Assembly (NCBI GenBank): GCA_002255955.1
Contig: NKIM01000031.1
Location: 1 to 61,716 of the forward strand
DNA length: 61,716 nt
Direction of reading: 5' to 3'
DNA from: Burkholderiales bacterium PBB2
GTDB taxonomy: Bacteria > Pseudomonadota > Gammaproteobacteria > Burkholderiales > Burkholderiaceae_C
The translations under genes were made by a program, and so were the position numbers. Under the pieces are notes generated by a model that saw only the letters and a program-made list of their open reading frames with translations, ran no database searches and was not told the DNA's origin. Positions 49,107-58,339 of the stretch are shown one piece after another (positions within the stretch are counted from its first letter, which is position 1; each line of letters opens with the position of its first letter).

Positions 49107-49412
49107 ATGTCGCCGCGCTCTGTCTTTCGTCCCGTCCTGCGTGCCGTGCTTCTGCTGGGTCTGGCTTCCAGCCTGAGTGCCTGCATCGTGCTGCCTCCGC
49201 GCCATGGCGGTGGCCACCACCACCATCATGGCTACGACGGCCGCGGCTACGGGGCGCCGCGCGGCGTCGGCCTGGTGACGGGTGGGGTGGTCGGGGCCGT
49301 GGTCGGCCATGAGCTGGCGCGCGATGGCGATCCCGCTTTGGGCACGGCCGTGGGTGCTGTGGCCGGTGCCGTCATCGGCCACGAGATCGAACGGTCACAG
49401 CGCCGTCGCTGA
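49107..49412 (+). CDS. His-rich glycine-zipper lipoprotein
   Basis: This 101-residue lipoprotein has the lipobox LSAC (Cys26). A short His-rich segment follows (GGGHHHHHG, residues 35-43) and then a glycine-zipper helix pair ([40 protein letters not shown]), as in SlyB/Rcs-type glycine-zipper 2TM proteins. The His cluster may bind metal; this is inference. It ends 51 bases before the thrS leader peptide. Confidence 0.82.
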   Translation: MSPRSVFRPVLRAVLLLGLASSLSACIVLPPRHGGGHHHHHGYDGRGYGAPRGVGLVTGGVVGAVVGHELARDGDPALGTAVGAVAGAVIGHEIERSQRRR

Positions 49413-49420
49413 AGCGGGGC

Positions 49421-49426
49421 TACAAT
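49421..49426 (+). promoter_or_regulatory. -10 element of the thrS leader promoter
   Basis: TACAAT is a good -10 hexamer placed 38 bases before the leader peptide start. No strong -35 hexamer is visible at the standard distance, so the promoter call is moderate. Confidence 0.45.
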
Positions 49427-49463
49427 CGGGCTCTCTTCAACGAACAAGGGCGAGAAAGGCACG

Positions 49464-49508
49464 ATGGTTATGACACCGCGAACTACGACCACCTCTTCAC
49501 AGGTTTAG
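49464..49508 (+). CDS. thrS attenuation leader peptide
   Basis: ATG GTT ATG ACA CCG CGA ACT ACG ACC ACC... encodes [14 protein letters not shown], 14 residues with five Thr codons, four of them consecutive (ACT ACG ACC ACC). AAAGG lies five bases upstream. It is followed by a GC-rich competing segment and an intrinsic terminator before thrS. This is the layout of a ribosome-mediated attenuator, sensing charged tRNA-Thr. It has no other likely function. Confidence 0.8.
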   Translation: MVMTPRTTTTSSQV

Positions 49509-49511
49509 TCG

Positions 49512-49594
49512 GCCGCGGCTTTCACACGTCCTTACTCAGCTGCCACCAGCGCAGCACCCCAAGAAAAGCGCGGCTCCGACAGCCGCGCTTTTTT
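49512..49594 (+). promoter_or_regulatory. thrS attenuator: antiterminator segment and intrinsic terminator
   Basis: The terminator is AAGCGCGGCT (49566-49575), loop CCGAC, AGCCGCGCTT (49581-49590), then Ts. Upstream GGCCGCGGCTTT (49512-49523) can pair with the terminator's 5' arm AAGCGCGGC with one bulge, giving an antiterminator. In turn CCGCG inside the leader (49476-49480) can pair with CGCGG of that segment. These are the three mutually exclusive pairings expected for attenuation. Confidence 0.72.
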
Positions 49595-49642
49595 GTTTTC
49601 TGGCCACCTTTTTCCGGCCACCGTTTTTTCGGAGCAGCTCAG

Positions 49643-51562
49643 ATGATCTCGATTCAATTGCCGGACGGTTCCAAACGTGAGTTTCCTCAGGCTGTGACCG
49701 TGGCCGAGGTGGCCGCCTCTATCGGCACCGGCCTGGCCAAGGCCGCCCTGGCCGGCCGCGTGGGGCAGGGCGAGGCGGCGCAGCTGGTCGACACCAGCCA
49801 CCTGATCGAGGCCGACACGCAGCTGGCCATCATCACCGACAAGGATGCCGATGGCCTGGAGGTGATCCGTCACTCGACCGCCCACTTGCTGGCCTATGCC
49901 GTCAAGGAGCTGTTTCCCGATGCGCAGGTCACCATCGGCCCAGTGATCGAGAACGGCTTCTACTACGACTTCAGCTACAAGCGCCCCTTCACGCCCGAAG
50001 ACCTCGCCGCCATCGAATCGAAGATGAGCGAGCTGGCCAAGAGGGACGAGAAGGTCACCCGCTCGGTGCTGCCGCGCGACGAGGCCGTGGCCTATTTCAA
50101 GAGCATCGGCGAGGCCTACAAGGCCGAGATCATCGAGAGCATCCCGGCCGACCAGGCCGTGTCGCTCTACGCCGAAGGCAAGTTCACCGACCTCTGCCGC
50201 GGCCCGCATGTGCCCTCCACCGGCAAGCTCAAGCACTTCAAACTGATGAAGGTGGCCGGTGCCTACTGGCGCGGGGATCACCGTAACGAGCAATTGCAGC
50301 GCATCTACGGCACGGCCTGGGCCAGCAAGGACGATTTGCAAAAGTACCTGATGCTGCTGGAAGAGGCCGAAAAGCGCGACCACCGCAAGCTGGGTCGTGA
50401 GCTGGACCTGTTCCACATCGACGAGCATTCGCCGGGCACGGTGTTCTGGCATCCCAAGGGCTGGACGGTCTGGCAGGAGGTGGAGCAGTACATGCGCCGC
50501 GTCTACCGCGAGAACGGCTATCTGGAGGTCAAGGGCCCGCAAATCCTGGACAAGGGCTTGTGGGAGAAGACCGGCCACTGGGACAAGTACCGCGAAAACA
50601 TGTTCACGACCGAATCGGAAAAGCGTGACTACGCGCTCAAGCCGATGAACTGCCCGGGTCACATCCTGATCTACAAGCAAGGCATCAAGAGCTACCGCGA
50701 CCTGCCGCTGCGCTACGGTGAATTCGGCCAATGCCATCGCAACGAGCCGACGGGTGGCCTGCACGGCATCATGCGCGTGCGCGGCTTCACGCAGGACGAT
50801 GGCCATATCTTCTGCACCGAGGACATGATCCAGGGCGAGGTCATGGCCTTCACCACCTTGCTGCAAAAGGTCTACAAGGACTTCGGCTTCAGCAACATCA
50901 TCTACAAGCTCTCCACCCGCCCCGAGCAACGCATCGGCAGCGATGAAAGCTGGGACAAGGCCGAGGCGGCGCTGGCCGAAGGCCTGCGTGCTTCGGGCTG
51001 CGAGTTCGAGTATCTGCCGGGCGAGGGCGCCTTCTACGGCCCCAAGATCGAGTACACGCTGAAGGACGCGCTGGGCCGACCCTGGCAGTGCGGCACCATC
51101 CAGGTTGACCCCAATCTGCCCGAGCGTCTGGATGCGGAGTTCGTCGGTGAAGATGGCTCGCGCCACCGCCCGGTGATGCTGCACCGGGCCATCGTCGGCA
51201 GCCTGGAGCGCTTCATTGGCATCCTGATCGAACAGCATGCCGGCGCCTTGCCTGCCTGGCTGGCGCCAACCCAGGTGGTGGTGGCCAATATCACCGATGC
51301 GCAGGCCGATTACGTCGCTGAAATCGTGAAATCGCTGCAAAAACAAGGGCTTAGAGTCCAGTCCGATTTGCGGAACGAGAAAATCACGTATAAAATCCGC
51401 GAGCATTCTTTGCAGAAGGTTCCGTACATCCTCGTCGTCGGTGACAAGGAAAAGGCAAACGGAGCTGTTGCGGTGCGCGCCCGTGGCAACCAAGACTTGG
51501 GTGTGATGCCCCTGAATGACTTCATTGCGAAGGTCACCCAGGACATCGCCAACAAGGTCTGA
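49643..51562 (+). CDS. thrS: threonyl-tRNA synthetase
   Basis: This class II synthetase charges tRNA-Thr. The 639-residue length is standard. It has an N-terminal TGS domain (residues 1-62), an editing domain with [15 protein letters not shown] and a later SAD motif, and a catalytic core with [11 protein letters not shown] (zinc Cys) and motif 2 FRHEP-like [20 protein letters not shown]. An anticodon-binding domain begins near [14 protein letters not shown]. It heads the infC-rpmI-rplT-pheST-ihfA operon. A Thr-rich leader peptide and attenuator precede it, unlike E. coli, where thrS is controlled translationally. Confidence 0.98.
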   Translation: MISIQLPDGSKREFPQAVTVAEVAASIGTGLAKAALAGRVGQGEAAQLVDTSHLIEADTQLAIITDKDADGLEVIRHSTAHLLAYAVKELFPDAQVTIGPVIENGFYYDFSYKRPFTPEDLAAIESKMSELAKRDEKVTRSVLPRDEAVAYFKSIGEAYKAEIIESIPADQAVSLYAEGKFTDLCRGPHVPSTGKLKHFKLMKVAGAYWRGDHRNEQLQRIYGTAWASKDDLQKYLMLLEEAEKRDHRKLGRELDLFHIDEHSPGTVFWHPKGWTVWQEVEQYMRRVYRENGYLEVKGPQILDKGLWEKTGHWDKYRENMFTTESEKRDYALKPMNCPGHILIYKQGIKSYRDLPLRYGEFGQCHRNEPTGGLHGIMRVRGFTQDDGHIFCTEDMIQGEVMAFTTLLQKVYKDFGFSNIIYKLSTRPEQRIGSDESWDKAEAALAEGLRASGCEFEYLPGEGAFYGPKIEYTLKDALGRPWQCGTIQVDPNLPERLDAEFVGEDGSRHRPVMLHRAIVGSLERFIGILIEQHAGALPAWLAPTQVVVANITDAQADYVAEIVKSLQKQGLRVQSDLRNEKITYKIREHSLQKVPYILVVGDKEKANGAVAVRARGNQDLGVMPLNDFIAKVTQDIANKV

Positions 51563-51633
51563 CGGCTGTCAGACCGGCGCGCTTTTGCTTTGTTTGAGCC
51601 TCCCGCCTTGAGGCTCGTTGAAGGGTATGCACC

Positions 51634-52179
51634 ATCGCTACATTTGCTGACCGTCGAGCCATTCCTGAGCGTAAGCATCGGCTGAATCGCGAAATCATGG
51701 CTCCTGAAGTCCGTCTCAACGGGCCTGATAACGAGCCGCTCGGAATTGTGAGCATCCACGAAGCCCTGCGCATGGCAGGCGAACTGGATGTGGACGTTGT
51801 CGAAATCTCCGCCACCGCGACGCCGCCTGTGTGCCGCCTGATGGACTACGGCAAGTTCAAGTACATCGAGCAAAAGCGCGCTGCCGAGGCGAAGTCCAAG
51901 CAGAAGGTCATCGAAATCAAGGAAGTCAAGTTCCGCCCGGGTACGGACGAAGGTGACTACCAGATCAAGATGCGCAATCTGCGCCGCTTCATCGCCGAGG
52001 ATGGTGACAAGGGCAAGGTCACGCTGCGCTACCGCGGTCGTGAAATCACCCACCAGGACATCGGCATGCGCTTGCTGGAACGCATCCGTGACGAGTTGTC
52101 GGATGTGGCCGTGGTGGAAAACATGCCCAAGCTGGAAGGCCGGCAGATGATCATGGTGCTGGCGCCGAAAAAGCGCTGA
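51634..52179 (+). CDS. infC: translation initiation factor IF-3 (AUC start)
   Basis: This protein (181 residues) controls start-codon selection and subunit dissociation. The conserved core includes [20 protein letters not shown], the linker, and the C-domain with [20 protein letters not shown]. An ATG at 51697 would cut off the conserved N-terminal residues (HRLNREI). In-frame ATC at 51634 preceded by GAAGGG (eight bases) gives the correct length, so I infer an AUC start. Rare start codons (AUU in E. coli) underlie IF3 autoregulation. Confidence 0.9.
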   Translation: MATFADRRAIPERKHRLNREIMAPEVRLNGPDNEPLGIVSIHEALRMAGELDVDVVEISATATPPVCRLMDYGKFKYIEQKRAAEAKSKQKVIEIKEVKFRPGTDEGDYQIKMRNLRRFIAEDGDKGKVTLRYRGREITHQDIGMRLLERIRDELSDVAVVENMPKLEGRQMIMVLAPKKR

Positions 52180-52226
52180 TCACCCAGGCCCGCGGCAAGG
52201 CGGGCCCTGTCGCCTCGCAAGGGGCG

Positions 52227-52260
52227 CAATTGAAAGCGGGCCGTGGCCCGTTTTCAATTG
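52227..52260. terminator. long hairpin in the infC-rpmI intergenic region
   Basis: CAATTGAAAGCGGGCC and GGCCCGTTTTCAATTG form a 16-bp stem with one G-T pair and a 2-base centre, with T-rich and A-rich flanks. It lies 48 bases past infC and could partly terminate or attenuate transcription in either direction. It separates thrS-infC from rpmI-rplT. Confidence 0.7.
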
Positions 52261-52473
52261 ATGATGTTGTTTGAGTTTGCGTATCGAGAGCGGATCTTTG
52301 CTTGAGCAGGCCAACAACTCAGAAACGGTTTGACAAGCGGTCTGAAAAAGATCGTTTGCACAAAGTCTGGCCCGCTGATTTGGTCGTCGGCGGGCTTATT
52401 AGTCTCCTGGGGGCTGGCAAGTGTCACGAGGCCCGTGACCGCCTTCAGGGACGCACTTAAAAGGAGCACTCAA
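52261..52473 (+). promoter_or_regulatory. rpmI leader region
   Basis: This 213-base noncoding leader precedes rpmI. It includes GCCCGC...GCGGGC arms at about 52370-52395 that can form a large-loop hairpin, and a GACGCACTTAAAAGGAG ribosome binding region. In E. coli L20 represses rpmI-rplT by binding such a leader; the hairpins here are compatible, but I cannot identify the L20 site itself. Confidence 0.4.
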
Positions 52474-52677
52474 ATGCCCAAAATGAAGACCAAGAGCAGC
52501 GCCAAGAAGCGCTTCCGCGTCCGCCCGGGCGGTACCGTCAAGCGCGGTCAGGCGTTCAAGCGCCACATCCTCACGAAGAAGTCCACGAAGAACAAGCGCC
52601 ACCTGCGTGGCTCTGCGGCCGTGCACGAAACCAACATGGGCCACATGGCTCAAATGTTGCCCTTCGCTGGCCTCTGA
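52474..52677 (+). CDS. rpmI: 50S ribosomal protein L35
   Basis: This 67-residue basic protein has the opening [20 protein letters not shown] and [20 protein letters not shown], diagnostic of bacterial L35. AAGGAG seven bases before the ATG fixes the start. rplT follows after 23 bases. Confidence 0.97.
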   Translation: MPKMKTKSSAKKRFRVRPGGTVKRGQAFKRHILTKKSTKNKRHLRGSAAVHETNMGHMAQMLPFAGL

Positions 52678-52700
52678 TCGACTTCTGAAGGAGAAATACT

Positions 52701-53057
52701 ATGCCTCGCGTTAAACGTGGTGTTACCGCTCGTGCCCGTCACAAGAAGGTCTTGGCTCTGGCCAAGGGTTTCCGTGGTCGTCGTAAGAATGTCTTCCGCA
52801 TCGCCAAACAGGCGGTGATGAAGGCAGGCCAATACGCCTACCGTGACCGTCGCGCCAAGAAGCGTGTGTTCCGTGCCCTGTGGATTGCGCGTATCAACGC
52901 AGCAAGCCGCGGTCTGGGCCTGACATACAGCAAGTTTGTGGCTGGCCTGAAGAAGGCTCAGATCGACATCGACCGCAAGGTCCTGGCTGATCTGGCTGTC
53001 AACGATCCTGCTGGTTTTGCCAGCATCTTCGCCAAGGTGAAGGCCGCTCTCGCTTAA
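52701..53057 (+). CDS. rplT: 50S ribosomal protein L20
   Basis: This 118-residue protein has the standard length and sequence ([20 protein letters not shown], then [20 protein letters not shown]), an early assembly protein that binds 23S rRNA domain II and autoregulates its operon in E. coli. GAAGGAG upstream supports the start. A terminator hairpin follows before pheS. Confidence 0.98.
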   Translation: MPRVKRGVTARARHKKVLALAKGFRGRRKNVFRIAKQAVMKAGQYAYRDRRAKKRVFRALWIARINAASRGLGLTYSKFVAGLKKAQIDIDRKVLADLAVNDPAGFASIFAKVKAALA

Positions 53058-53100
53058 TTGCCCCCTCAGCTGCAAGCCTTGGCTTGTGGTGGCGGCAGCC

Positions 53101-53125
53101 CCGGCCCCTGGGTTACCAGGCCGGT
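53101..53125 (+). other. hairpin upstream of the rplT-pheS terminator
   Basis: CCTGG and CCAGG (53107-53120) with outer CCGG pairing flank a GTTA loop. Standing 20 bases before the terminator, it may be an alternative fold. Function unknown. Confidence 0.35.
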
Positions 53126-53142
53126 CGGGGTGAGCACCCTCG

Positions 53143-53171
53143 AGGCCGACACCAGGGTGTCGGCCTTTTTT
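53143..53171 (+). terminator. intrinsic terminator between rplT and pheS
   Basis: AGGCCGACACC and GGTGTCGGCCT form an 11-bp stem with a 2-base centre, followed by six Ts. It would end or attenuate the ribosomal transcript, so pheST may need readthrough or its own promoter. Confidence 0.83.
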
Positions 53172-53217
53172 ATTTGTTGCCCGAATTTTTCTGACAGTCC
53201 GCCCGACTGGCACCGCG

Positions 53218-54255
53218 ATGAACGAGCTTGATCAACTGCTGCAGACGGCCCAAGGCGAATTCGCCGCCGCCGCCACTCCCGCCGACCTCGAGAACGCCAA
53301 GGCGCGTTTTCTGGGCAAGTCCGGTCGTGTGACCGAGTTGCTCAAGAGCCTGGCCGCTTTGCCGGTCGAGGAGAAGAAGGCCCGCGGTGCCGAGATCAAT
53401 GTGCTGAAGTCCGGCATTGAGGCCGCGCTGACGGCGCGCCGTCAGGCTCTGGCTGATGCGGAACTGGAGTTGCAACTCAAGGCCGAGGCGCTCGATGTGA
53501 GCCTGCCCGGCCGTGCCCGTGGCACCGGCGGCCTGCACCCCATTACTCGCGCCATGGAGCGCATCGAGTCCAGCTTCGGCTCCATGGGTTTCGACGTGGC
53601 CGATGGCCCCGAGATCGAGAACGACTGGTTCAACTTCACCGCGCTGAACACGCCGGAGGACCACCCGGCCCGTTCCATGCACGACACCTTCTACATCGAA
53701 GGTGGCCATGTGCTGCGCACCCACACCAGCCCCATGCAGATCCGCTACGCGGTTCAGCATGTCAAGAAACACAAGGCCCTGATTGACGCCGGCCTGCCCA
53801 TGCCCGAGATTCGCGTGATCGCGCCGGGCCGCACCTACCGTGTCGACAGCGATGCCACCCATTCGCCGATGTTCCACCAGGTCGAAGGCCTGTGGGTCGG
53901 TGAGAACATCAGCTTCAAGGACCTGAAGTCGGTCTACCTGAACTTCATCACCTCCTTCTTCGAAACTGATCAGCTGGAGCTGCGTTTCCGCCCCAGCTAT
54001 TTCCCCTTCACCGAGCCCAGCGCCGAGATTGACATCATGTTCGGCTCGGGTCCGCTAAAGGGCCGCTGGCTGGAGGTCTCGGGCTCCGGCCAGGTGCATC
54101 CGCAGGTGATCCGCAATATGGGCCTGGACCCCGAGCGCTACATCGGTTTCGCCTTCGGCTCGGGCATCGACCGCCTAGCCATGTTGCGCTACGGCGTGAA
54201 TGATCTGCGCCTGTTCTTTGATGGCGATCTGCGCTTCTTGAGCCAATTCAAGTAA
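53218..54255 (+). CDS. pheS: phenylalanyl-tRNA synthetase alpha subunit
   Basis: PheS is the catalytic subunit of the alpha2-beta2 enzyme that charges tRNA-Phe. The 345-residue protein has an N-terminal coiled coil (about 1-85) and the class II core with [52 protein letters not shown], and motif 3 [20 protein letters not shown]. The ATG at 53218 is 47 bases past the terminator. pheT follows after 60 bases. Confidence 0.97.
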   Translation: MNELDQLLQTAQGEFAAAATPADLENAKARFLGKSGRVTELLKSLAALPVEEKKARGAEINVLKSGIEAALTARRQALADAELELQLKAEALDVSLPGRARGTGGLHPITRAMERIESSFGSMGFDVADGPEIENDWFNFTALNTPEDHPARSMHDTFYIEGGHVLRTHTSPMQIRYAVQHVKKHKALIDAGLPMPEIRVIAPGRTYRVDSDATHSPMFHQVEGLWVGENISFKDLKSVYLNFITSFFETDQLELRFRPSYFPFTEPSAEIDIMFGSGPLKGRWLEVSGSGQVHPQVIRNMGLDPERYIGFAFGSGIDRLAMLRYGVNDLRLFFDGDLRFLSQFK

Positions 54256-54315
54256 GCCCCGCGCGCCGCCATCCACCAGAACACGCTCGAGAGAGCAGAG
54301 AAGAAGAGATTTCAC

Positions 54316-56742
54316 ATGCAATTCCCTGAATCCTGGCTGCGGTCTTTCTGCAACCCGCCGCTGAATACGCAAGAGCTGGCCGACCTGCTGACCATGTCGG
54401 GCCTGGAAGTTGAAGAGCTGCGCCCGGTGGCGCCGCCATTCCATGGCATCGTGGTCGCCGAGATCCTGGAGGCCGAGCAGCACCCGAACGCCGACAAGCT
54501 GCGCGTCTGCAAGGTCAATGCCGGTGCTGGTTTCAATAACGGCGAGCCTCTGCAGATCGTGTGCGGTGCACCCAATGCACGCGTCGGCATCAAGGTGCCG
54601 CTGGCTACCGTGGGCGCTGAGCTGCCGCCGGGCGAAGACGGCAAGGCCTTCAAGATCGGCGTGGGCAAGCTGCGCGGTGTGGAGAGCTTCGGCATGCTGT
54701 GCTCGGCGCGTGAGCTCAAGCTCAGCGAGGAGCATGGCGGTCTGCTCGAGTTGGACGCGAGTGCACCCGTCGGCCAGAACATCCGTGAGCATCTGAATCT
54801 GGACGACACCTTGTTCACCCTCAAGCTGACGCCCAATCTGGCGCATTGCCTGAGCGTGTACGGCGTCGCTCGTGAGGTGTCCGCGCTGACTGGCACGCCG
54901 CTGCAGGCACCGGCCATCAGCCCGGTGCAGCCGCAGCACGATGCCAAGCTGCCGGTGCGCATCGAGGCCGCCGATCTCTGCGGCCGCTTCTCCGGTCGCA
55001 TCGTGCGTGGTGTCAACACGCAGGCCAAGACCCCTGCCTGGATGGTGGACCGTCTGGCCCGTTGCGGCCAGCGCAGCGTCGCGCCCCTGGTGGACATCTC
55101 CAACTACGTGATGTTCGAGCTGGGCCGCCCCTCGCACATCTTCGATCTGGACAAGATCGACCGTGAGCTGGTGATCCGCTGGGCCAAGAAGGGCGAGAGC
55201 CTCAAGCTGCTCAATGGCAACAACGTCGAGCTGGACGAGACGGTGGGCGTGGTGGCCGATGCCTCGGCGCCGGAGTCCCTGGCCGGCATCATGGGCGGCG
55301 ACGCCACCGCCGTGTCGGACGACACCCGCAACGTCTACGTCGAAGCCGCCTTCTGGTGGCCCAAGGCTGTGGCCGGCCGTTCGCGCCGCTACAACTTCTC
55401 GACCGATGCGGGTCACCGCTTCGAGCGCGGTGTGGACCCGGCTGACACAGCCCTGCATATCGAGCGCATCACCCAGCTCATTCTCGAGATCTGCGGCGGC
55501 GAAGCCGGCCCCCTGGACGACCAGATCAGCGCCTTGCCCGAGCGCAAGCCGGTGGCCCTGCGCGTCGCTCGCGCCGTCAAGGTGATCGGCATGCCGGTGA
55601 CGCAGGAAGACTGCGCCCGCGTTTTCAGCCGTCTGGGCCTGCAGTTCAGCGAAGCGCCGGGCGTGCTGACCGTGACGCCGCCGAGCTGGCGCTTCGATCT
55701 GCAGATCGAGGAAGACCTGATCGAAGAAATCATCCGCGTGATGGGCTACCCCAGCCTGCCCAACACCCCGCCGCTGGCGCCGGTGGTGGCCAAGGTGGCC
55801 TCGGAATCGCGCCGCGCCATCCATGCGCTGCGCCATGCCGTGGCGGCTCGGGATTATTTCGAGACCATCAACTTCAGCTTTGTCGAAGCCCGCTGGGAGG
55901 CCGAGCTGGCCGGCAACAGCCACCCGATCCAGCTGCTCAATCCCATCGCTGCGCCTCTGGCCGTGATGCGCAGCAGCCTGATCGGCAGCTTGATCCAGGC
56001 CTTGCGCCACAACCTGAGCCGCCGCGCCAGCCGCGTCCGCCTGTTCGAGATCGGCCGTGTGTTCCTGCGCGACGCCTCGGTGCAGGAGAGCGACAGCAGC
56101 ATCGCCGGCGTGGCCCAGCCCATGCGCCTGGCGGGTCTGGCATTCGGCCCGGCGGACCAGCCGCAGTGGAGCCAGCGCGATCGCCAGGTCGACTTCTTCG
56201 ATGTGAAGGGCGACCTAGAAGCCTTGTTCGCGCCGCGCCAGCTGCAGTTCAAGCCGGCTCAACATCCGGCCCTGCACCCTGGTCGCAGCGCCCGCGTCGA
56301 GCTGGACGGCCGCGATATTGGCGTGATCGGTGAGCTGCACCCCAAGTGGCGCCAGGGCTACGATCTGCCCAGCGCTCCGGTGTTGTTCGAGCTGGATCTG
56401 CCGGCTGTGCTTGAGCGCCAGCTGCCGGCGGCACAGGCGATCCCGCGCCAGCAGTCGGTGCTGCGTGACCTGGCCGTCATCGTCGGCGAACAGGTCAGCC
56501 ACGATGCGCTGATGCAGACCATCGCCAGCGCCCACACCGGCTTGATCCGCTCGGCCCGCTTGTTCGACGTCTTCAAGCCCACTCAAGCCAATGCCGAGCT
56601 GAAGGACGGCGAGCGCAGCATGGCCGTGCGCCTGGAACTGCTGGACGACGAGGCCACCTTGACCGACGAGCGCATCGAGCAGACGGTGTCGGCTGTGGTG
56701 GCTGCCCTGGCTGAACAACTGGGCGCCCGCCTGCGCGGCTGA
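54316..56742 (+). CDS. pheT: phenylalanyl-tRNA synthetase beta subunit
   Basis: This 808-residue subunit has an EMAP/tRNA-binding domain at about 40-150 ([20 protein letters not shown]), a B3/B4 editing domain (about 210-390), B5 (about 400-470), and a C-terminal FDX-ACB domain (about 700-808, [20 protein letters not shown]). It completes PheRS with pheS. AGAAGAAGAG lies upstream of the ATG. Confidence 0.97.
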   Translation: MQFPESWLRSFCNPPLNTQELADLLTMSGLEVEELRPVAPPFHGIVVAEILEAEQHPNADKLRVCKVNAGAGFNNGEPLQIVCGAPNARVGIKVPLATVGAELPPGEDGKAFKIGVGKLRGVESFGMLCSARELKLSEEHGGLLELDASAPVGQNIREHLNLDDTLFTLKLTPNLAHCLSVYGVAREVSALTGTPLQAPAISPVQPQHDAKLPVRIEAADLCGRFSGRIVRGVNTQAKTPAWMVDRLARCGQRSVAPLVDISNYVMFELGRPSHIFDLDKIDRELVIRWAKKGESLKLLNGNNVELDETVGVVADASAPESLAGIMGGDATAVSDDTRNVYVEAAFWWPKAVAGRSRRYNFSTDAGHRFERGVDPADTALHIERITQLILEICGGEAGPLDDQISALPERKPVALRVARAVKVIGMPVTQEDCARVFSRLGLQFSEAPGVLTVTPPSWRFDLQIEEDLIEEIIRVMGYPSLPNTPPLAPVVAKVASESRRAIHALRHAVAARDYFETINFSFVEARWEAELAGNSHPIQLLNPIAAPLAVMRSSLIGSLIQALRHNLSRRASRVRLFEIGRVFLRDASVQESDSSIAGVAQPMRLAGLAFGPADQPQWSQRDRQVDFFDVKGDLEALFAPRQLQFKPAQHPALHPGRSARVELDGRDIGVIGELHPKWRQGYDLPSAPVLFELDLPAVLERQLPAAQAIPRQQSVLRDLAVIVGEQVSHDALMQTIASAHTGLIRSARLFDVFKPTQANAELKDGERSMAVRLELLDDEATLTDERIEQTVSAVVAALAEQLGARLRG

Positions 56743-56776
56743 GTGCCGCAACGACTGCAAGCAAGGCAAGACGCTG

Positions 56777-57175
56777 ATGACTGCACACGACACCCGGGAC
56801 GATGACGCGCTCGACGATCAGGCCTTGATCGCCGCGGCCCGTGTTCTCCTGCCCACGCTGGAAACCCCGACCTTGACCAAGGCCGAGCTGGCCGAGTTGC
56901 TGTTCGACAAGCTGGGCTTGAACAAGCGCGAGTCCAAGGACATGGTCGAGGCCTTTTTCGACATCATCCACAGCACTTTGGTGCGCGGACAGGATGTGAA
57001 GCTGTCCGGTTTTGGCAATTTCAACATCCGCCGCAAGGCGCCGCGCCCGGGCCGCAACCCGCGCACCGGTGAAGCCATCCCCATCAAGGCCCGCGATGTG
57101 GTCACTTTCCATGCCAGCCACAAGCTCAAGGACGTGGTCCAGGGCGAGGTAGGCGGGGAAGATGACTTCGAGTAG
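56777..57175 (+). CDS. ihfA: integration host factor alpha subunit with N-terminal extension
   Basis: IHF-alpha pairs with IHF-beta to bend DNA at specific sites. The HU-like core ([60 protein letters not shown]) is complete. The 132-residue protein carries about 30 extra N-terminal residues ([20 protein letters not shown] then [11 protein letters not shown]) not present in E. coli; no internal ATG would remove them. It follows pheT directly, the conserved operon end. Confidence 0.96.
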   Translation: MTAHDTRDDDALDDQALIAAARVLLPTLETPTLTKAELAELLFDKLGLNKRESKDMVEAFFDIIHSTLVRGQDVKLSGFGNFNIRRKAPRPGRNPRTGEAIPIKARDVVTFHASHKLKDVVQGEVGGEDDFE

Positions 57176-57209
57176 AGTCTGACCTCCCCACCGAAAGCCC
57201 TTGATTTGC

Positions 57210-57776
57210 ATGGAAAACGCGCTGCCCGCCATCCCTGCCAAACGTTACTTCACCATCGGTGAGGTCAGCGATTTGTGCGGCGTGAAGCCCTATGTGCTGC
57301 GCTACTGGGAGCAGGAGTTCATCCAGCTCAAGCCCATGAAGCGGCGCGGCAACCGGCGCTACTACCAGCACCACGAGGTGCTGCTGATCCGCCGCATCCG
57401 CGGCCTGCTCTACGACCAGGGCTTCACCATCAGCGGTGCTCGCAACCAGCTGATGGAGGGCGGCGCTGCCCGCAGCGACGCTGCGGCTTTGGTGTTCAAG
57501 CAGGAAGCCGACGAAGCCCAGCGCCTCGAGGACGAAGCTGGCTTCGACGATGGCGACATCGTGGTGCGAACTGCTGCCTTGCCCGGCGGCGCGGGCGCCA
57601 GCGCCGGCGTGGCTGCCCTGGCCGCCCAACCCGCAGCGGCCCGCAGCACCGCGGGTTTGGACGAGTTGGCCGGCATGTCGCTGCGTCTCGGCGGCGTGCT
57701 GGGTGGGGTCGAACCCCTGACTCTGGCCCAGGTCAAAGAAGAATTATTGGCAATTCGACAAACTCTCTTGCCATGA
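57210..57776 (+). CDS. MerR-family transcriptional regulator
   Basis: This 188-residue protein has an N-terminal MerR winged helix (RYFTIGEVSDLCGVKPYVLR, YWEQEFIQLKPMKRRGNRRY, EVLLIRRIRGLLYDQGFTIS). It lacks metal-ligand cysteines in a C-terminal loop, and its C-terminal half is Ala-rich and low-complexity. The ihfA-merR pair is conserved in beta- and gammaproteobacteria, and its target is unknown. The tRNA-Pro promoter -35 lies in its last codons. Confidence 0.9.
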   Translation: MENALPAIPAKRYFTIGEVSDLCGVKPYVLRYWEQEFIQLKPMKRRGNRRYYQHHEVLLIRRIRGLLYDQGFTISGARNQLMEGGAARSDAAALVFKQEADEAQRLEDEAGFDDGDIVVRTAALPGGAGASAGVAALAAQPAAARSTAGLDELAGMSLRLGGVLGGVEPLTLAQVKEELLAIRQTLLP

Positions 57777-57797
57777 GCATAAAAATGCTCCTATAAT
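57768..57797 (+). promoter_or_regulatory. sigma-70 promoter of tRNA-Pro
   Basis: TTGCCA (57768-57773) and TATAAT (57792-57797) are separated by 18 bases, giving a start near 57804, six bases before the tRNA. The -35 lies within the 3' end of the merR gene. Confidence 0.75.
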
Positions 57798-57808
57798 GCA
57801 AAGCTCAG

Positions 57809-57886
<78 letters not shown>

Positions 57887-57904
57887 TTTTATTGAAGTAA
57901 ATCA

Positions 57905-57940
57905 ACGGGTTAGCAGCGAAAGCAGCTAACCCGTTTTTCT
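57905..57940 (+). terminator. intrinsic terminator after tRNA-Pro
   Basis: ACGGGTTAGC and GCTAACCCGT form a 10-bp stem around AGCGAAAGCA, followed by TTTTCTTTTC. It closes the tRNA transcript. Confidence 0.9.
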
Positions 57941-57960
57941 TTTCCGGCAGCGACTGCGCT

Positions 57961-57984
57961 CAATGGGTAAACCAATGGGTAAAC
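57961..57984. repeat. 12-bp tandem repeat right of tRNA-Pro
   Basis: CAATGGGTAAAC occurs twice head to tail with no spacer. It lies 75 bases past the tRNA and 21 past its terminator, the place where integrase genes or attachment-site sequence of tRNA islands usually sit. Confidence 0.9.
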
Positions 57985-58339
57985 CGGCGGTTGGCTGTTG
58001 AGGTGCTTTGCTGGACGTTCTTGGTCTCAGTTCATTGGCTCTTTTTGCTGGCGATGACATTTGTCCGCGGTCTGCACTGAGCCGGGTAACCGGGCACCAA
58101 CTACCGTTACGCAGCGGTTGCTGACACTCGCTGTCGGCGCCCGTATGGCAGCAATTGACCCAAACCCGTCTCCGGTGGTCGAGAACAAGAGGTGCGAAGC
58201 AGTGCTTGGCTGACTGCGCCAATGCTTGAGCGACTGTGCGTCCAGGGGCTTCTTCCAGCGGGGCGAGCTGTCATACGCGCGTGGAGGCCATCCGTCCACC
58301 CGCCAGAACGACGAGTCCAGCATCGGCGATAACGGCTGG
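57985..58339. other. gap between tandem repeat and amidase remnant
   Basis: About 350 bases follow the repeat. On the minus strand an open frame runs to about 58027 beyond the normal end of the amidase fold, with no recognisable sequence. No integrase, promoter or second tRNA fragment was found. Confidence 0.4.

Noticed and set aside
53131-53217. Possible pheST leader peptide (GTG frame containing TTT TTT and TTT codons) between rplT and pheS
   Set aside because: The Phe codons fall within the terminator's T-tract and beyond it, the frame runs into pheS, and no ribosome binding site or competing hairpin is present.
58027-58339. Extension of the amidase frame to 58027 as a functional C-terminal domain
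   Set aside because: It runs about 100 residues past the normal end of the amidase fold with no protein-like composition, and the gene is already frameshifted.
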